From Tragulus kanchil (taxonomy: Eukaryota; Chordata; Mammalia; Artiodactyla; Tragulidae), in contig JAIOJX010000032.1 in NCBI GenBank assembly GCA_022376925.1, forward strand, positions 200,628,939 to 200,692,938: a DNA stretch of 64,000 nucleotides, read 5' to 3'. A program made the position numbers and the translations under genes. The notes under the pieces are model-generated. The model was not told the origin of the DNA. It did not search any database and worked only from the letters and a program-made list of their open reading frames with translations. Each line of letters begins with the position of its first letter. Positions within the stretch are counted from its first letter, which is position 1. Of the stretch, positions 23,099 to 35,958 are shown piece by piece.

Positions 23099-24370
23099 CT
23101 CCCTATGGGAAGAGCTCCCAGCACATCAAACTCTAAACGTATTATGTCCCTTCACCTTTGACCTGTCTGATTTCCCATCACCCTCCATTTACTGATTCCT
23201 GCTAAGTACCTTTTTTCAGTTAAGACACTATCTTCACAGTCACCCAGGCTTAGGTTCCTTGGAGTCATCTTTGACTCATCTGATTTTTTTCTTTTAAATC
23301 AATTCTTACAAACAGAGTTGAGGTATGCATTTTGTGTTTCTTCCTGCCCCAAACATACTCTATTGTCTTCCACACCATACTGTGAACAATTGTACTTACT
23401 TTAAGGCACAGGTTCACGCCTCAAAGAAAAATGATGGAAGCTGCATTGTCTGAGTGCAACTACAGACAAGATAGGGTGCACTCAAGGAGGTATAGCCATA
23501 GACTGAATGCTATTACAGACAAAACTCACTTGAATTGGAGGGCAGGGGAGTCAGATGACATCATGACAATTTCCATCCTGTACCTTTTCAGGGAGATTTC
23601 CTGACAGCTCTCCTAGAAGCAGGATTAACCCTGAGATGCCCTTGTACTTCAAGTGCCAAGTGTTGATCCAGGTTGGATCTTCAAAATTTCTGGTCTCATC
23701 CTCCAATTGCTCCTGTCCCTGCGCCCCAGAGGGCACTCAGCAATTTCATGCTAATTTTGAACCCATCCAGGGCTTAAGGAGACTCTGTCACAGTGCCCCT
23801 TTGCCATGGCTTGCAACCTGAAAACATTGATTATTCACACTGAAAATTAACAACCTAGGTCAGTGGTTCTCAACTGTAGCTGCACATTAAATTTACCCAG
23901 AAAAACTTTATTTTTTCTTACTACAGTTGCCTAGGATCTCTCCTAGACCAATGAAATAGACTCTTTCCTAGTAGAACTCAGGCATCAGTATTCATTATAA
24001 AGTCTCCAATTGATTTTAATGTATGCACAGAAGGAGAACACTAGATCTAGATAAAGCTTCGAACTTTGGCTGTACATTAGAATTTCCTGTGATTATTTCT
24101 TTAAAAATAACACCAGGCCCCATTCCCAGAAATTTAATCCTAATTGGTCTCAGATTAAGATTTGATAATCACGATTTTTAAAAAGCTGCTTACATGATTT
24201 TAATGCACAACCAGGTGGAGAAGGATTCTCCCTATGGGAAGAGCTCCCAGCACATCAAACTCTAAACGTATTATGTCCCTTCACCTTTGACCTGTCTGAT
24301 TTCCCATCACCCTCCATTTACTGATTCCTGCTAAGTACCTTTTTTCAGTTAAGACACTATCTTCACAGTC

Positions 24371-26618
24371 ACCCAGGCTTAGGTTCCTTGGAGTCATCTT
24401 TGACTCATCTGATTTTTTTCTTTTAAATCAATTCTTACAAACAGAGTTGAGGTATGCATTTTGTGTTTCTTCCTGCCCCAAACATACTCTATTGTCTTCC
24501 ACACCATACTGTGAACAATTGTACTTACTTTAAGGCACATAGGTTCACGCCTGGCAGAAACAAGCACTCAATATTCATTAAATAAATAAATGAATGAATG
24601 AATGAAACAGTCCAAACAAACATTTTAGAATCAACAGTAAAGCACGGAAAACCCAAGTATATTTTGGAGAAAAGATATGCAGGTTACTATACCTTAATAA
24701 TGGATAAGTAATAGTAAGACTGACAATTCTAGAGAAGGAGTGATAAATGGAAGGCAGCATTTAAGGATGTAGCCCTTAATCCTTCATGGCAAAGGGTCAA
24801 AAGATACTGTCTACATTTCATAAATCAAGAAAGTATATACGAATCCTAGTGGTAGAACAGAATATTTTAAAGTTTTACCACTGGAGATTGAGTTTCCAGG
24901 GGGGTCATTGTAAGTGGGGCTGCTTCTATAAACATTTGAATATTTTTACAATATATACATATTGCTTTTATAAATTTTACTTTTCTTTTCTTTTTTCTCA
25001 TATAATTTCAATTTTAAAAGTAATAAGGACAAAAACATAATTAACCTTTTGCCTTTAGAGAGAAAGATGAAATCAGACTGTCTAGTTTAAGTCCTCAGAG
25101 AGTCTCTTCATTGATATGGGTCAATGACCTGTGAATTCTCTTTCCCATGTGATTCTAAGATTACAAGGCATCCTTAAGTTCCCCTTTCAAGTCAGCCCAT
25201 CATCTTTACCCCCAACCTCCACCAGAATTTTTGCATTTCATCAAAAATTCTCCTTTTCAAATTAAAATAAAATAATAAAATAAATAGGTAGCCATCATTA
25301 AAAAATGGGAAATCAATAGTAATAGCCAAATCCCCATAGATAAAAGTCAAGGAATATTCTGCAAAGGGACAATACTGAACACATCTCTATATTGCATAAT
25401 GATCTATACAAACTAATGTGTAAAGGCTGGCTGGGTGGGCAGATGTCCTTTGGTCCCGAGCAAACGTTTTTTGAGTACCTGTTAGGTCTAGAAGAACCCA
25501 GGCTTAGGTTCGGAGTCATCTTTGACTCATCTGATTTTTCTTTTAAATCAATTCTTACAAACAGAGTTGAGGTATGCATTTTGTGTTTCTTCCTGCCCCA
25601 AACATACTCTATTGTCTTCCACACCATACTGTGAACAATTGTACTTACTTTAAGGCACATAGGTTCACGCCTGGCAGAAACAAGCACTCAATATTCATTA
25701 AATAAATAAATGAATGAATGAATGAAACAGTCCAAACAAACATTTTAGAATCAACAGTAAAGCACGGAAAACCCAAGTATATTTTGGAGAAAAGATATGC
25801 AGGTTACTATACCTTAATAATGGATAAGTAATAGTAAGACTGACAATTCTAGAGAAGGAGTGATAAATGGAAGGCAGCATTTAAGGATGTAGCCCTTAAT
25901 CCTTCATGGCAAAGGGTCAAAAGATACTGTCTACATTTCATAAATCAAGAAAGTATATACGAATCCTAGTGGTAGAACAGAATATTTTAAAGTTTTACCA
26001 CTGGAGATTGAGTTTCCAGGGGGGTCATTGTAAGTGGGGCTGCTTCTATAAACATTTGAATATTTTTACAATATATACATATTGCTTTTATAAATTTTAC
26101 TTTTCTTTTCTTTTTTCTCATATAATTTCAATTTTAAAAGTAATAAGGACAAAAACATAATTAACCTTTTGCCTTTAGAGAGAAAGATGAAATCAGACTG
26201 TCTAGTTTAAGTCCTCAGAGAGTCTCTTCATTGATATGGGTCAATGACCTGTGAATTCTCTTTCCCATGTGATTCTAAGATTACAAGGCATCCTTAAGTT
26301 CCCCTTTCAAGTCAGCCCATCATCTTTACCCCCAACCTCCACCAGAATTTTTGCATTTCATCAAAAATTCTCCTTTTCAAATTAAAATAAAATAATAAAA
26401 TAAATAGGTAGCCATCATTAAAAAATGGGAAATCAATAGTAATAGCCAAATCCCCATAGATAAAAGTCAAGGAATATTCTGCAAAGGGACAATACTGAAC
26501 ACATCTCTATATTGCATAATGATCTATACAAACTAATGTGTAAAGGCTGGCTGGGTGGGCAGATGTCCTTTGGTCCCGAGCAAACGTTTTTTGAGTACCT
26601 GTTAGGTCTAGAAGAACC
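24371..26618. repeat. Tandem duplication D9, unit about 1,125 bp (probable false duplication)
   Basis: Copy 1 is 24371-25495, copy 2 is 25496-26618. Copy 2 loses 3 bp ('ttccttgg' to 'ttcgg') and 2 T within its first 45 bp and is then identical by eye. 24371-24552 also belongs to D8, so it is present three times (about 23242, 24371, 25496). 'aacc' is shared at the junction. Confidence 0.97.
24535..24605 (+). mobile_element. L2/MIR-type tail with (GAAT)n
   Basis: 'gcctggcagaaacaagcact caatattcatt' followed by 'aaataaatgaatgaatgaat' is the familiar L2-type terminus. Second copy about 25655-25725. Confidence 0.6.
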
Positions 26619-27674
26619 TCTCTAGTGGCCACAATGATTTTCCGAAAGGAAGAGAATCCCGTGAGCCCCATTGGTCTATCTCCCATTTCCAAGAGAAAGA
26701 AACAAAGCACCTCTCCTCTGTGTTGCCCCTAATGTGCATCTGTGCCTTTAAGATAATTAATGTTGAGCACATTGAACAGATACTATAGCCACTTTCATGG
26801 AAGAAATGAAAGAAAAACTCCTTTACTGAGGATCCACCATGTGACAGACGTGAGCGATAAGAATCATTGTATGTGTGTTTGTCATTGCTTAAAACAAAGG
26901 AAATTCCAGCAGAATTTCAGCAAAAGCCCATAGTTTTTCCACTTTTAGATCATCCTTTACATAGGAAGGTGAGGTGGGCCATAGGAACACTCCTTCAAGG
27001 CCTCAGAGTCATGGCTTTTAGGCCAGAGACACCAGACTGATTCCATTTCTATGGCTGAGGTGAGCCACATTCAATTCTTCTTGAATTTCCACAAAGCTAC
27101 TTCCACAAATCTACATTTGAGGGGGATTAGTTTTTTTAAAAGTGAGTTTTTAAAAATCATGTCCCAAACCAGCTGTCAGGAAGTGGGCAGGGTGCACAGG
27201 GTGGGAAAACAGTACACAGCCAACGTAGGGACAGAGCTCCAAGGGCAAGAAGGTGTTGCTCAAAGGGTGGAATAAAAGGAAGATGTTTCCTTTGTAGGCA
27301 GACATATAGGCCCTCAGTTCAAATGTACTCAAAGCCAAGGCTTTCTACCCCTATTCTTTATCCAGTAAGAAAAGCTTGTCCCAAGAGGGCAATAAAAAGC
27401 CAGCTTCTAATTATTCTGGAACAGAAGAAATGGGTAGGGATAGATAGGTAGATATACAGAACTCTACCTGCAGTTTGGGAATTCACATATCCAACGTTCT
27501 TCCCCACTTTCTCTCCAAACAAGCCCTTCAATCTGACTAGTGACCCCTGTGACTCTCACCTAATCCAGGCTCATTCCAGCCTCTTTCTAGCTCACTGATA
27601 AATATCCCAGAGACTTCAGTCATTCTGCTCATTTACTGAATGAATTCATAAATGAATGATCCTCAGCAAGTTGA
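26619..27674. other. Single-copy sequence, nothing firm
   Basis: No gene recognised; frames up to 74 codons without domains. Confidence 0.55.
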
Positions 27675-27888
27675 GGGCTTCTCTGGTGGCTCAGTGGTAA
27701 AGAATCTGCCTGCAATGCAGGAGGCCTTGGTTTGATCCCTGGGTTGAGAAGATCCCCTGGAGAAGGGAATGGCAACCCACTCCTGTATCCTTGCCTGGGA
27801 AATCCCACGAACAAAGGAACCTCGAAGGTTATAGTCCATGGGGTCGCGAAAGAGTTGGACACAACTTAGCAACTAAACAACAACCAGA
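27675..27888 (+). mobile_element. Bov-tA-type SINE, full length
   Basis: 'gggcttctctggtggctcag', 'tgcctgcaatgcaggaggcc', 'gatcccctggagaagggaat', 'ggcaacccactcctgtatcc' and the end 'gttggacacaacttagcaac taaacaacaac'. It lies in a single-copy part of the window, so it is a reliable single insertion. Confidence 0.95.
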
Positions 27889-28213
27889 AACTCAAACACA
27901 TAAGGATTCAAATCAATGCCAAGTTCTGGATCTATAGGTTGGGACTCCTGATACCATTTGGAACAGAAGCCCTGTGTTGACTCCAGATGATTACTGAGAG
28001 GAGAAGTTCATGACACATGACACATTCTGAGGCACTGAGATTTTTATCCTGGGAATGCATCCTGCTCTTTAACCTGTGGAAAAGGTTGCATTAGCTGCCA
28101 ACCAGTCTCACCCTCGTTACTGCCACTGCTCAGCCAGTGTGCATTTAAAGCAGTTCAAAATAAAGAACAGACATCCCTAGGATGTGCTTTGAATTACAAG
28201 GTCACTGTCATTA

Positions 28214-30450
28214 GAAAAACTTACAATTCGAGGGGAGAAAAGTACCCTAGCCTGTAAGAACGATATTTAATTATAGTCATCTTATTTATTCATTTTTCCA
28301 AGATCATTTCATGCAAAATGGTGAAGGTAAAATAAAGGGGAAAAACAGCAAAGCACAAATTCACCTCTTAGTTTTTAATAAGTAAATAAATTAAGATGCC
28401 TGATAACAGGAGCTGGAGAGAGAACAGATGCTTTAATTAGTACATCTTGATGTGCAGGCTGAAGCAGCCGAAGTCCAGAAGGTCTTTTCTCATTGCAGTT
28501 TGTGTCAATTTATGGTACAATTACTACGCTTGTCTCATATGTTGAAGTCTAATGTTTTCAATTTTAAAAGGTGGACAAATCTCCCATCTGCTTTTCAGAG
28601 CAATTCCACAAACACAGAGTGACATGGCACCTGGTGACAGCGACCCAGGGAGATCTGTCCTTCTGACCTTCTGTATGAGCCTGGTCTCTACAAAAGAAAG
28701 GAGGGGAAGAGGCTCTTCTGGAGCCTGACAGCATCACACCCATCTGGAGGGCGTTCATGCATCATGGAGGCATCTGAAGGGATCAGTGGGAATTCAGGGA
28801 CGGCTTGACAGAGGATCAGGAAGCTGAGCCTCCTTCCTAGAAAGAGAAATGACCATGGGCTGAGCGCCATGCAACAGGCATGTCGCTTGGGGCTTTATCT
28901 CATTTATCTCTCACTCAAGCCTGTGGGGAAAGGATTACTCTTCTCATTTTATTAGAAGGAAATTTAAAGATCACACAACTGTTAAGTGCAAAGCGGGAGC
29001 TGGGAGCCAGCTCTCTCCAGCCCCAAAGCGCTGCTTGCTCGACAGAAGAAAAACGGATCTCAGCTCAGGTCTCACTTCACACTCATATGTATTTTATTTA
29101 GGAGGTGGCCTGGAAACAAGGCCTTTAATTATTCTGATTTGTTAATCGAATTGTCAGAGGTTTAAAAAAAAAAAGGAAAAAAACCCTCAGGATTTGGCTT
29201 TAGCAGTTGTCACAGCTCAGGTTATCCTTGACGGCTGCAAGAAATAAATTTGAAAGCCTCGAAGCCACCCTGTGCTCTTAAAATAGGTCAATGTGTCATA
29301 TCCATATTTCTCTTCTTCCCACAGTTTTCCACAAAAACTTACAATTCGAGGGAGAAAAGTACCCTAGCCTGTAAGAACGATATTTAATTATAGTCATCTT
29401 ATTTATTCATTTTTCCAAGATCATTTCATGCAAAATGGTGAAGGTAAAATAAAGGGGAAAAACAGCAAAGCACAAATTCACCTCTTAGTTTTTAATAAGT
29501 AAATAAATTAAGATGCCTGATAACAGGAGCTGGAGAGAGAACAGATGCTTTAATTAGTACATCTTGATGTGCAGGCTGAAGCAGCCGAAGTCCAGAAGGT
29601 CTTTTCTCATTGCAGTTTGTGTCAATTTATGGTACAATTACTACGCTTGTCTCATATGTTGAAGTCTAATGTTTTCAATTTTAAAAGGTGGACAAATCTC
29701 CCATCTGCTTTTCAGAGCAATTCCACAAACACAGAGTGACATGGCACCTGGTGACAGCGACCCAGGGAGATCTGTCCTTCTGACCTTCTGTATGAGCCTG
29801 GTCTCTACAAAAGAAAGGAGGGGAAGAGGCTCTTCTGGAGCCTGACAGCATCACACCCATCTGGAGGGCGTTCATGCATCATGGAGGCATCTGAAGGGAT
29901 CAGTGGGAATTCAGGGACGGCTTGACAGAGGATCAGGAAGCTGAGCCTCCTTCCTAGAAAGAGAAATGACCATGGGCTGAGCGCCATGCAACAGGCATGT
30001 CGCTTGGGGCTTTATCTCATTTATCTCTCACTCAAGCCTGTGGGGAAAGGATTACTCTTCTCATTTTATTAGAAGGAAATTTAAAGATCACACAACTGTT
30101 AAGTGCAAAGCGGGAGCTGGGAGCCAGCTCTCTCCAGCCCCAAAGCGCTGCTTGCTCGACAGAAGAAAAACGGATCTCAGCTCAGGTCTCACTTCACACT
30201 CATATGTATTTTATTTAGGAGGTGGCCTGGAAACAAGGCCTTTAATTATTCTGATTTGTTAATCGAATTGTCAGAGGTTTAAAAAAAAAAAGGAAAAAAA
30301 CCCTCAGGATTTGGCTTTAGCAGTTGTCACAGCTCAGGTTATCCTTGACGGCTGCAAGAAATAAATTTGAAAGCCTCGAAGCCACCCTGTGCTCTTAAAA
30401 TAGGTCAATGTGTCATATCCATATTTCTCTTCTTCCCACAGTTCCACAAA
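28214..30450. repeat. Tandem duplication D10, unit about 1,118 bp (probable false duplication)
   Basis: Copy 1 is 28214-29332, copy 2 is 29333-30450. Copy 2 lacks one G in 'cgaggggag' 12 bp after its start. Copy 1 has 'cagttttccac' where copy 2 has 'cagttccacaaacacc', a T-run length error at the junction. Confidence 0.97.
28870..29035 (-). mobile_element. MIR, reverse orientation
   Basis: 'tttatctcatttatctctca', 'tcttctcattttattagaag' and 'gatcacacaactgttaagtg' follow the reverse complement of MIR ('atctcatttaatcctcac ... ttacagatgagg ... cacacagctagtaagtgg'). Further copies at 29987 and, partly, 31239 through D10 and D11. Confidence 0.65.
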
Positions 30451-32372
30451 CACCTCTTTCCCTCCTTAAGGCAAGGCTTAGTTCTTTGACTTAACGGCTG
30501 GATGGCTGGATGCTGGAAATGGTCCCCCCAGGGGAGAGACAAACATCCCATTACCAGAATCACCTGAACGAAACTAGGTTAGAGTCTGAGAGGACATGCA
30601 TGTGGAATGAGCTGTATATTGGCCAAGGCAGCAGAATTACCCACCTGAAACTTCTTTTCAAGATTCTGTCTACACTAAAAGAAGACAATCAAAGAACATC
30701 CACATGGCTACCAGGAGACCCAGAGCAAAACCCCTACATCAGGTAGACTTCAAAACCCCTATGCCTGGAGTAGACTTAAGTTTCACAACACATTTCTGGA
30801 AAAAAAAAGTTTGCCTCTTTCAATACAGGTTTTATTTAATTATGTTTCAAAATAATTCTGTAATAATTACATATACTTCTCCAGGACCTTTTCATTGAAT
30901 GCCTAGCTTGGCAATGTTAATAAATAAAGCATATCACATAGCTAGGCACACACACATGTACACTAACACAAGATTCATGAGGGCCATACCAGGAAAAACC
31001 CAGGTCAACACTAGAATGCTTTAAAACATTTTGTGATTAGGATTTGACAATCCATGCGCTAGTTTGTGGACATTCAAAAGTGTTTCTGGGAATATCTGTC
31101 TCTCAGCTAAAGAGTGTTTAGACATGTGCCAATGGGCCTGATTTCAGAGGTGTTTATCTTCCATGACAAAGGAGTGTAAATAAATATTTGTGGGAGGAGG
31201 GAAAAAAGGAGTTAGAAAGAAAGGAGGTTTGAGAATGCCACAACTGTTAAGTGAAAGCGGGAGCTGGGAGCCAGCTCTCCAGCCCCAAAGCGCTGCTTGC
31301 TCGACAGAAGAAAAACGGATCTCAGCTCAGGTCTCACTTCACACTCATATGTATTTTATTTAGGAGGTGGCCTGGAAACAAGGCCTTTAATTATTCTGAT
31401 TTGTTAATCGAATTGTCAGAGGTGTAAAAAAAACAAGTCAAACAACCCTCAGGATTTGGCTTTAGCAGTTGTCACAGCTCAGGTTATCCTTGACGGCTGC
31501 AAGAAATAAATTTGAAAGCCTCGAAGCCACCCTGTGCTCTTAAAATAGGTCAATGTGTCATATCCATATTTCTCTTCTTCCCACAGTTCCACAAACACCT
31601 CTTTCCCTCCTTAAGGCAAGGCTTAGTTCTTTGACTTAACGGCTGGATGGCTGGATGCTGGAAATGGTCCCCCCAGGGGAGAGACAAACATCCCATTACC
31701 AGAATCACCTGAACGAAACTAGGTTAGAGTCTGAGAGGACATGCATGTGGAATGAGCTGTATATTGGCCAAGGCAGCAGAATTACCCACCTGAAACTTCT
31801 TTTCAAGATTCTGTCTACACTAAAAGAAGACAATCAAAGAACATCCACATGGCTACCAGGAGACCCAGAGCAAAACCCCTACATCAGGTAGACTTCAAAA
31901 CCCCTATGCCTGGAGTAGACTTAAGTTTCACAACACATTTCTGGAAAAAAAAAGTTTGCCTCTTTCAATACAGGTTTTATTTAATTATGTTTCAAAATAA
32001 TTCTGTAATAATTACATATACTTCTCCAGGACCTTTTCATTGAATGCCTAGCTTGGCAATGTTAATAAATAAAGCATATCACATAGCTAGGCACACACAC
32101 ATGTACACTAACACAAGATTCATGAGGGCCATACCAGGAAAAACCCAGGTCAACACTAGAATGCTTTAAAACATTTTGTGATTAGGATTTGACAATCCAT
32201 GCGCTAGTTTGTGGACATTCAAAAGTGTTTCTGGGAATATCTGTCTCTCAGCTAAAGAGTGTTTAGACATGTGCCAATGGGCCTGATTTCAGAGGTGTTT
32301 ATCTTCCATGACAAAGGAGTGTAAATAAATATTTGTGGGAGGAGGGAAAAAAGGAGTTAGAAAGAAAAGGAG
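30091..32372. repeat. Tandem duplication D11, unit about 1,148 bp (probable false duplication)
   Basis: Copy 1 is 30091-31238, copy 2 is 31239-32372. Copy 2 loses 3 bp within its first 45 bp and has substitutions in the A-rich run near 31424-31444 ('gtgtaaaaaaaacaagtcaa' against an uninterrupted A-rich run). 30091-30450 is shared with D10 and so exists three times. Copy 1 ends in a 15-bp filler not seen after copy 2. Confidence 0.96.
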
Positions 32373-32570
32373 CAGGCAGGCAGACTGGTTAGTACATCTT
32401 CAGATGTCCACAGGATGCAAAACAGAAAAGATTCCCAGTATCACAGATCACTAAGCACATTCCTAATACATTAGCTTCATATCTACCAATCAGTAACCCA
32501 AGAGGGGAAGAACCTCAGATCCAGTCCATCGTCCTTTCATTACACTTGTTTTTTGTGCCCAGCCAGCCCT

Positions 32571-32881
32571 ATTCTGACCCTTTCTGTACAGCTCAGAGCC
32601 ACCAGCATCTGCCTAGAAAGTAACTCCTTGAGTCAAAGGATCTTCAGTCACCCCAGTTATTCACAACCTCCCCACACCTAAAATCCCATCACTCAATAAC
32701 CATGTGAGGGGGCACTGGGTCCCCCGCTGCAGGTGTCTCAAACTGCACTGCAAATCTTCCATCGGGCATGTACAGGAAGCAATCCTGCAGGGTCTAGGGA
32801 GGAAAGGCTTTGAAAGAGCAGAGGCCCTTCCCTGGGCTGAGATGAGGAGCAGAACAAGAGGGTGATGACATTTGCAGTGAG
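32571..32881. repeat. Unidentified interspersed repeat, copy 1
   Basis: Collinear with 38081-38427. Shared words in order include 'attctgaccc', 'cagagccacc', 'agaaag.a.ctccttg', 'aatc/aacct', 'gggtct', 'tccatc.ggca', 'agg.aggaaaggc' and 'gatgaggagcagag/a.caag', with indels between. The divergence is far larger than in D1-D22, so this is a genuine old repeat. Neither Bov-tA, CHR, MIR, L2 nor L1 matches it in my memory. Confidence 0.65.
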
Positions 32882-32934
32882 GTGAGAGCAAACTTTACAT
32901 TCCACCAGCATCTTTCCTTTGAGCACCTCATACG

Positions 32935-33100
32935 CTGAACATGAACTCATTTGCTCTGCCAATATCCCCATGAGATAGACAGTCGAGGAGGCATTATCTT
33001 GTTCATTTTCAAGAAAGGATACCAGAGGCATGAAGAGGGAAGGCAACTGGTCCAAGGTCACATCCTTAATCAGCATATCCTGTCTTTGGACGCTCTGCTC
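32935..33100 (-). mobile_element. MIR, reverse orientation
   Basis: 'atccccatgagatagacagt', 'ttcattttcaagaaaggata' and 'actggtccaaggtcacatcc' match the reverse-complement MIR order. Diverged. Confidence 0.55.
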
Positions 33101-33601
33101 AAAATCCACATACTTTCTCCATTATTTTCGCAATTCCTTTCATTTCAGCAACAATAAGCTATAGCCAGGTCACCAGCAGACACATCAGGACATTGGCCAC
33201 ATAGCTCTACATCTATCCACTGAATCCACAGAGAAAGTGAAGCACAGGATGTGAGAGGTGCAGGGGAAGGTGTTTATCCTAAGTAAAGAATTCAACTTGA
33301 CTAAATGGAAAAGAGGCCTCTACCAAATGGCCAAGGAGCATCGTTGGCCAATTTCTAAGCTGGAAAAAGTCTCAGGATACCTCTCTTCTGATGCAGAATT
33401 CCCTTCTCCAAGCTCACATTCTCCTGTGCCATATTTCTCTGAGTCTTCTGTGTAATCAGAGGGTTTCAATCTAGCACCCTAGTGGAATGTGGGGATTCCC
33501 TTCAGTGCTAAGGGGGCAGATGTTCCAATGGGCACTCTGCCTGTACTTCTGTGTAGAAGAGAAGCATCTCTAGGTTAGTAGCTTTGGGTCTCATGGTTTC
33601 A
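33101..33601. other. Single-copy sequence, nothing recognised
   Basis: Frames up to 68 codons, none with a domain. Confidence 0.55.
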
Positions 33602-34780
33602 AGATGAAACTATGAGTGCAACGAAATATCACCTCACAACTGGCAGAATAGCTATTCTCAGAAAGAGCACCAGTAACAAATGATGAAGGGCTTCCCTGTA
33701 GCTCAGTGGTAACGAGTTCACCTGCCAATGCAGGAGTCATGGGTTCATTCTCTGATCCAGGAAGATTCCACATGCTGTAGACCAACTAAGCCCACGAACC
33801 ACAACTATGGAGCCTGTGCTCTCGAGTTTTGGAGCTACAACTATTGAGCCCATGTGCCACAACTACTGAAGCCCGTGTGCCCTAGAGCCCAAGTTCAACA
33901 ACAAGAGAAGTCACCTCAACAAGAACACTGCTCACCTCAACTAGAGAGTAGCCCGCAACTATCTGTAACAAAAGAAGAGCCTGTGGTAGCAGTGAAAACT
34001 CAAAAATAAATAAATAAATAATTTTTTTTTTAAATGTCAGAGAGGATACAGATGAAAGGGAAACCTCACAAACTGCTGGTGGGAAGACCAGTTGGTGGAA
34101 AACAGCATGGAGATTTCTCAAAAAAAACACCTCAAAATAGAACTACCATATAATCCAGCAATTCCACTCCAGGTTTGTACCCAAAGACAATAAAAAGACT
34201 AATTTGAAAAGAAACATGTTTCCCAGGGTTCATAGCAGCCTTGTTTACAATAGCCAGGACATGGAAGAAACTAAAGTGTCTATCAATAGATGAATGGATA
34301 AAGACGGTATGGTGTGTGCGTGTGTGTGTGTGATGGAATATTACTCAATCATAAAAAAGAATGAGATTTTGCCATTTGAACCAACATGGATGGACTTGGA
34401 GGGCATTATGCTAAGTGAAATAAGTCAGACAAAGACAAATTCTGGATGATATCATATACATGTAAAATCTAAAAAATAAAACAAACTAGTGTATGTAACA
34501 AAAAATAAATAGATGCAGAGATTTAGAGAACAGGTCATAGGTTACCAGCAGGGAGAAGCAAGGCAGAGGGGCATAACAGAGGTAGAGGATTAACAGGTAC
34601 AAATTACTATATATAACAAAAGCTATAAGGATATACTACACAGTACAGGGAACAGAGCCAGTACTTTCTAACGCCTGCAGATGGAGTGGAACCTTTAAAA
34701 TTGTGAATCACTATGCTATACACCTGAAGTTTATACAATGTTTTAAATCAATTATACCTCAGTTTTTTTAAATAGTAATA
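33602..34780 (+). mobile_element. Old L1 3' part, split by a CHR SINE
   Basis: 33602-33688 carries 'aaatatcacctcacaactgg cagaat'. After the SINE, 34035-34780 continues with 'gagaggatacagatgaaagg', 'aactaccatataatccagca', 'gaatattactcaatcataaa', 'atggatggacttggagggca' and a 3' UTR with 'tatacacctgaagtttatac'. ORF2 is broken by many stops and indels. The part from 34035 reappears at about 35141-35888 through D12. Confidence 0.88.
33689..34030 (+). mobile_element. CHR-type SINE nested in L1
   Basis: Begins 'gggcttccctgtagctcagt', includes 'aggaagattccacatgctgt', repeated 'ccacaactactgaagcc'-type modules and an (AAAT)n plus T-rich tail. L1 sequence resumes directly behind it; 'aaatg' borders both sides as a likely target-site remnant. 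The 3' part is repeated at 34852-35130. Confidence 0.85.
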
Positions 34781-35958
34781 CTATTCTCAGTAATAAGAAA
34801 AAGCATGACAACCAGAAAAAATTAAATTATGAATGCTATTCGGTACAATTAGGTTCATTCTCTGATCCAGAATTCCACATGCTGTAGACCAACTAAGCCC
34901 ACGAACCACAACTATGGAGCCTGTGCTCTCGAGTTTTGGAGCTACAACTATTGAGTCCATGTGCCACAACTACTGAAGCCCGTGTGCCCTAGAGCCCAAG
35001 TTCAACAACAAGAGAAGTCACCTCAACAAGAACACTGCTCACCTCAACTAGAGAGTAGCCCGCAACTATCTGTAACAAAAGAAGAGCCTGTGGTAGCAGT
35101 GAAAACTCAAAAATAAATAAATAAATAATTTTTTTTTAAATGTCAGAGAGGATACAGATGAAAGGGAAACCTCACAAACTGCTGGTGGGAAGACCAGTTG
35201 GTGGAAAACAGCATGGAGATTTCTCAAAAAAAACACCTCAAAATAGAACTACCATATAATCCAGCAATTCCACTCCAGGTTTGTACCCAAAGACAATAAA
35301 AAGACTAATTTGAAAAGAAACATGTTTCCCAGGGTTCATAGCAGCCTTGTTTACAATAGCCAGGACATGGAAGAAACTAAAGTGTCTATCAATAGATGAA
35401 TGGATAAAGACGGTATGGTGTGTGCGTGTGTGTGTGTGATGGAATATTACTCAATCATAAAAAAGAATGAGATTTTGCCATTTGAACCAACATGGATGGA
35501 CTTGGAGGGCATTATGCTAAGTGAAATAAGTCAGACAAAGACAAATTCTGGATGATATCATATACATGTAAAATCTAAAAAATAAAACAAACTAGTGTAT
35601 GTAACAAAAAATAAATAGATGCAGAGATTTAGAGAACAGGTCATAGGTTACCAGCAGGGAGAAGCAAGGCAGAGGGGCATAACAGAGGTAGAGGATTAAC
35701 AGGTACAAATTACTATATATAACAAAAGCTATAAGGATATACTACACAGTACAGGGAACAGAGCCAGTACTTTCTAACGCCTGCAGATGGAGTGGAACCT
35801 TTAAAATTGTGAATCACTATGCTATACACCTGAAGTTTATACAATGTTTTAAATCAATTATACCTCAGTTTTTTTAAATAGTAATACTATTCTCAGTAAT
35901 AAGAAAAAGCATGACAACCAGAAAAAATTAAATTATGAATGCTATTCGGTACAATTAG
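33742..35958. repeat. Tandem duplication D12, unit about 1,110 bp (probable false duplication)
   Basis: Copy 1 is 33742-34851, copy 2 is 34852-35958. Copy 2 loses 3 bp ('ccaggaagattcc' to 'ccagaattcc') about 20 bp after its start. There is one c/t substitution in 'ttgagcccatg'/'ttgagtccatg'. The junction carries 'attagg' microhomology. Copy 2 starts inside the SINE, giving a headless SINE. Confidence 0.97.

Larger units (their letters stand above)
22290..24552. repeat. Tandem duplication D8, unit 1,129 bp (probable false duplication)
   Basis: Copy 1 is 22290-23418, copy 2 is 23419-24552. The only difference noted is a missing 'at' in 'ggcacaggttcacg' at the very end of copy 1, against 'ggcacataggttcacg' in copy 2. 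The 4-bp string 'gcct' sits at the junction. Confidence 0.97.

Noticed and set aside
34312..34332. Short GT run as an independent microsatellite locus
   Set aside because: It is about 20 bp inside the old L1 3' region and is repeated at 35419 only by D12.
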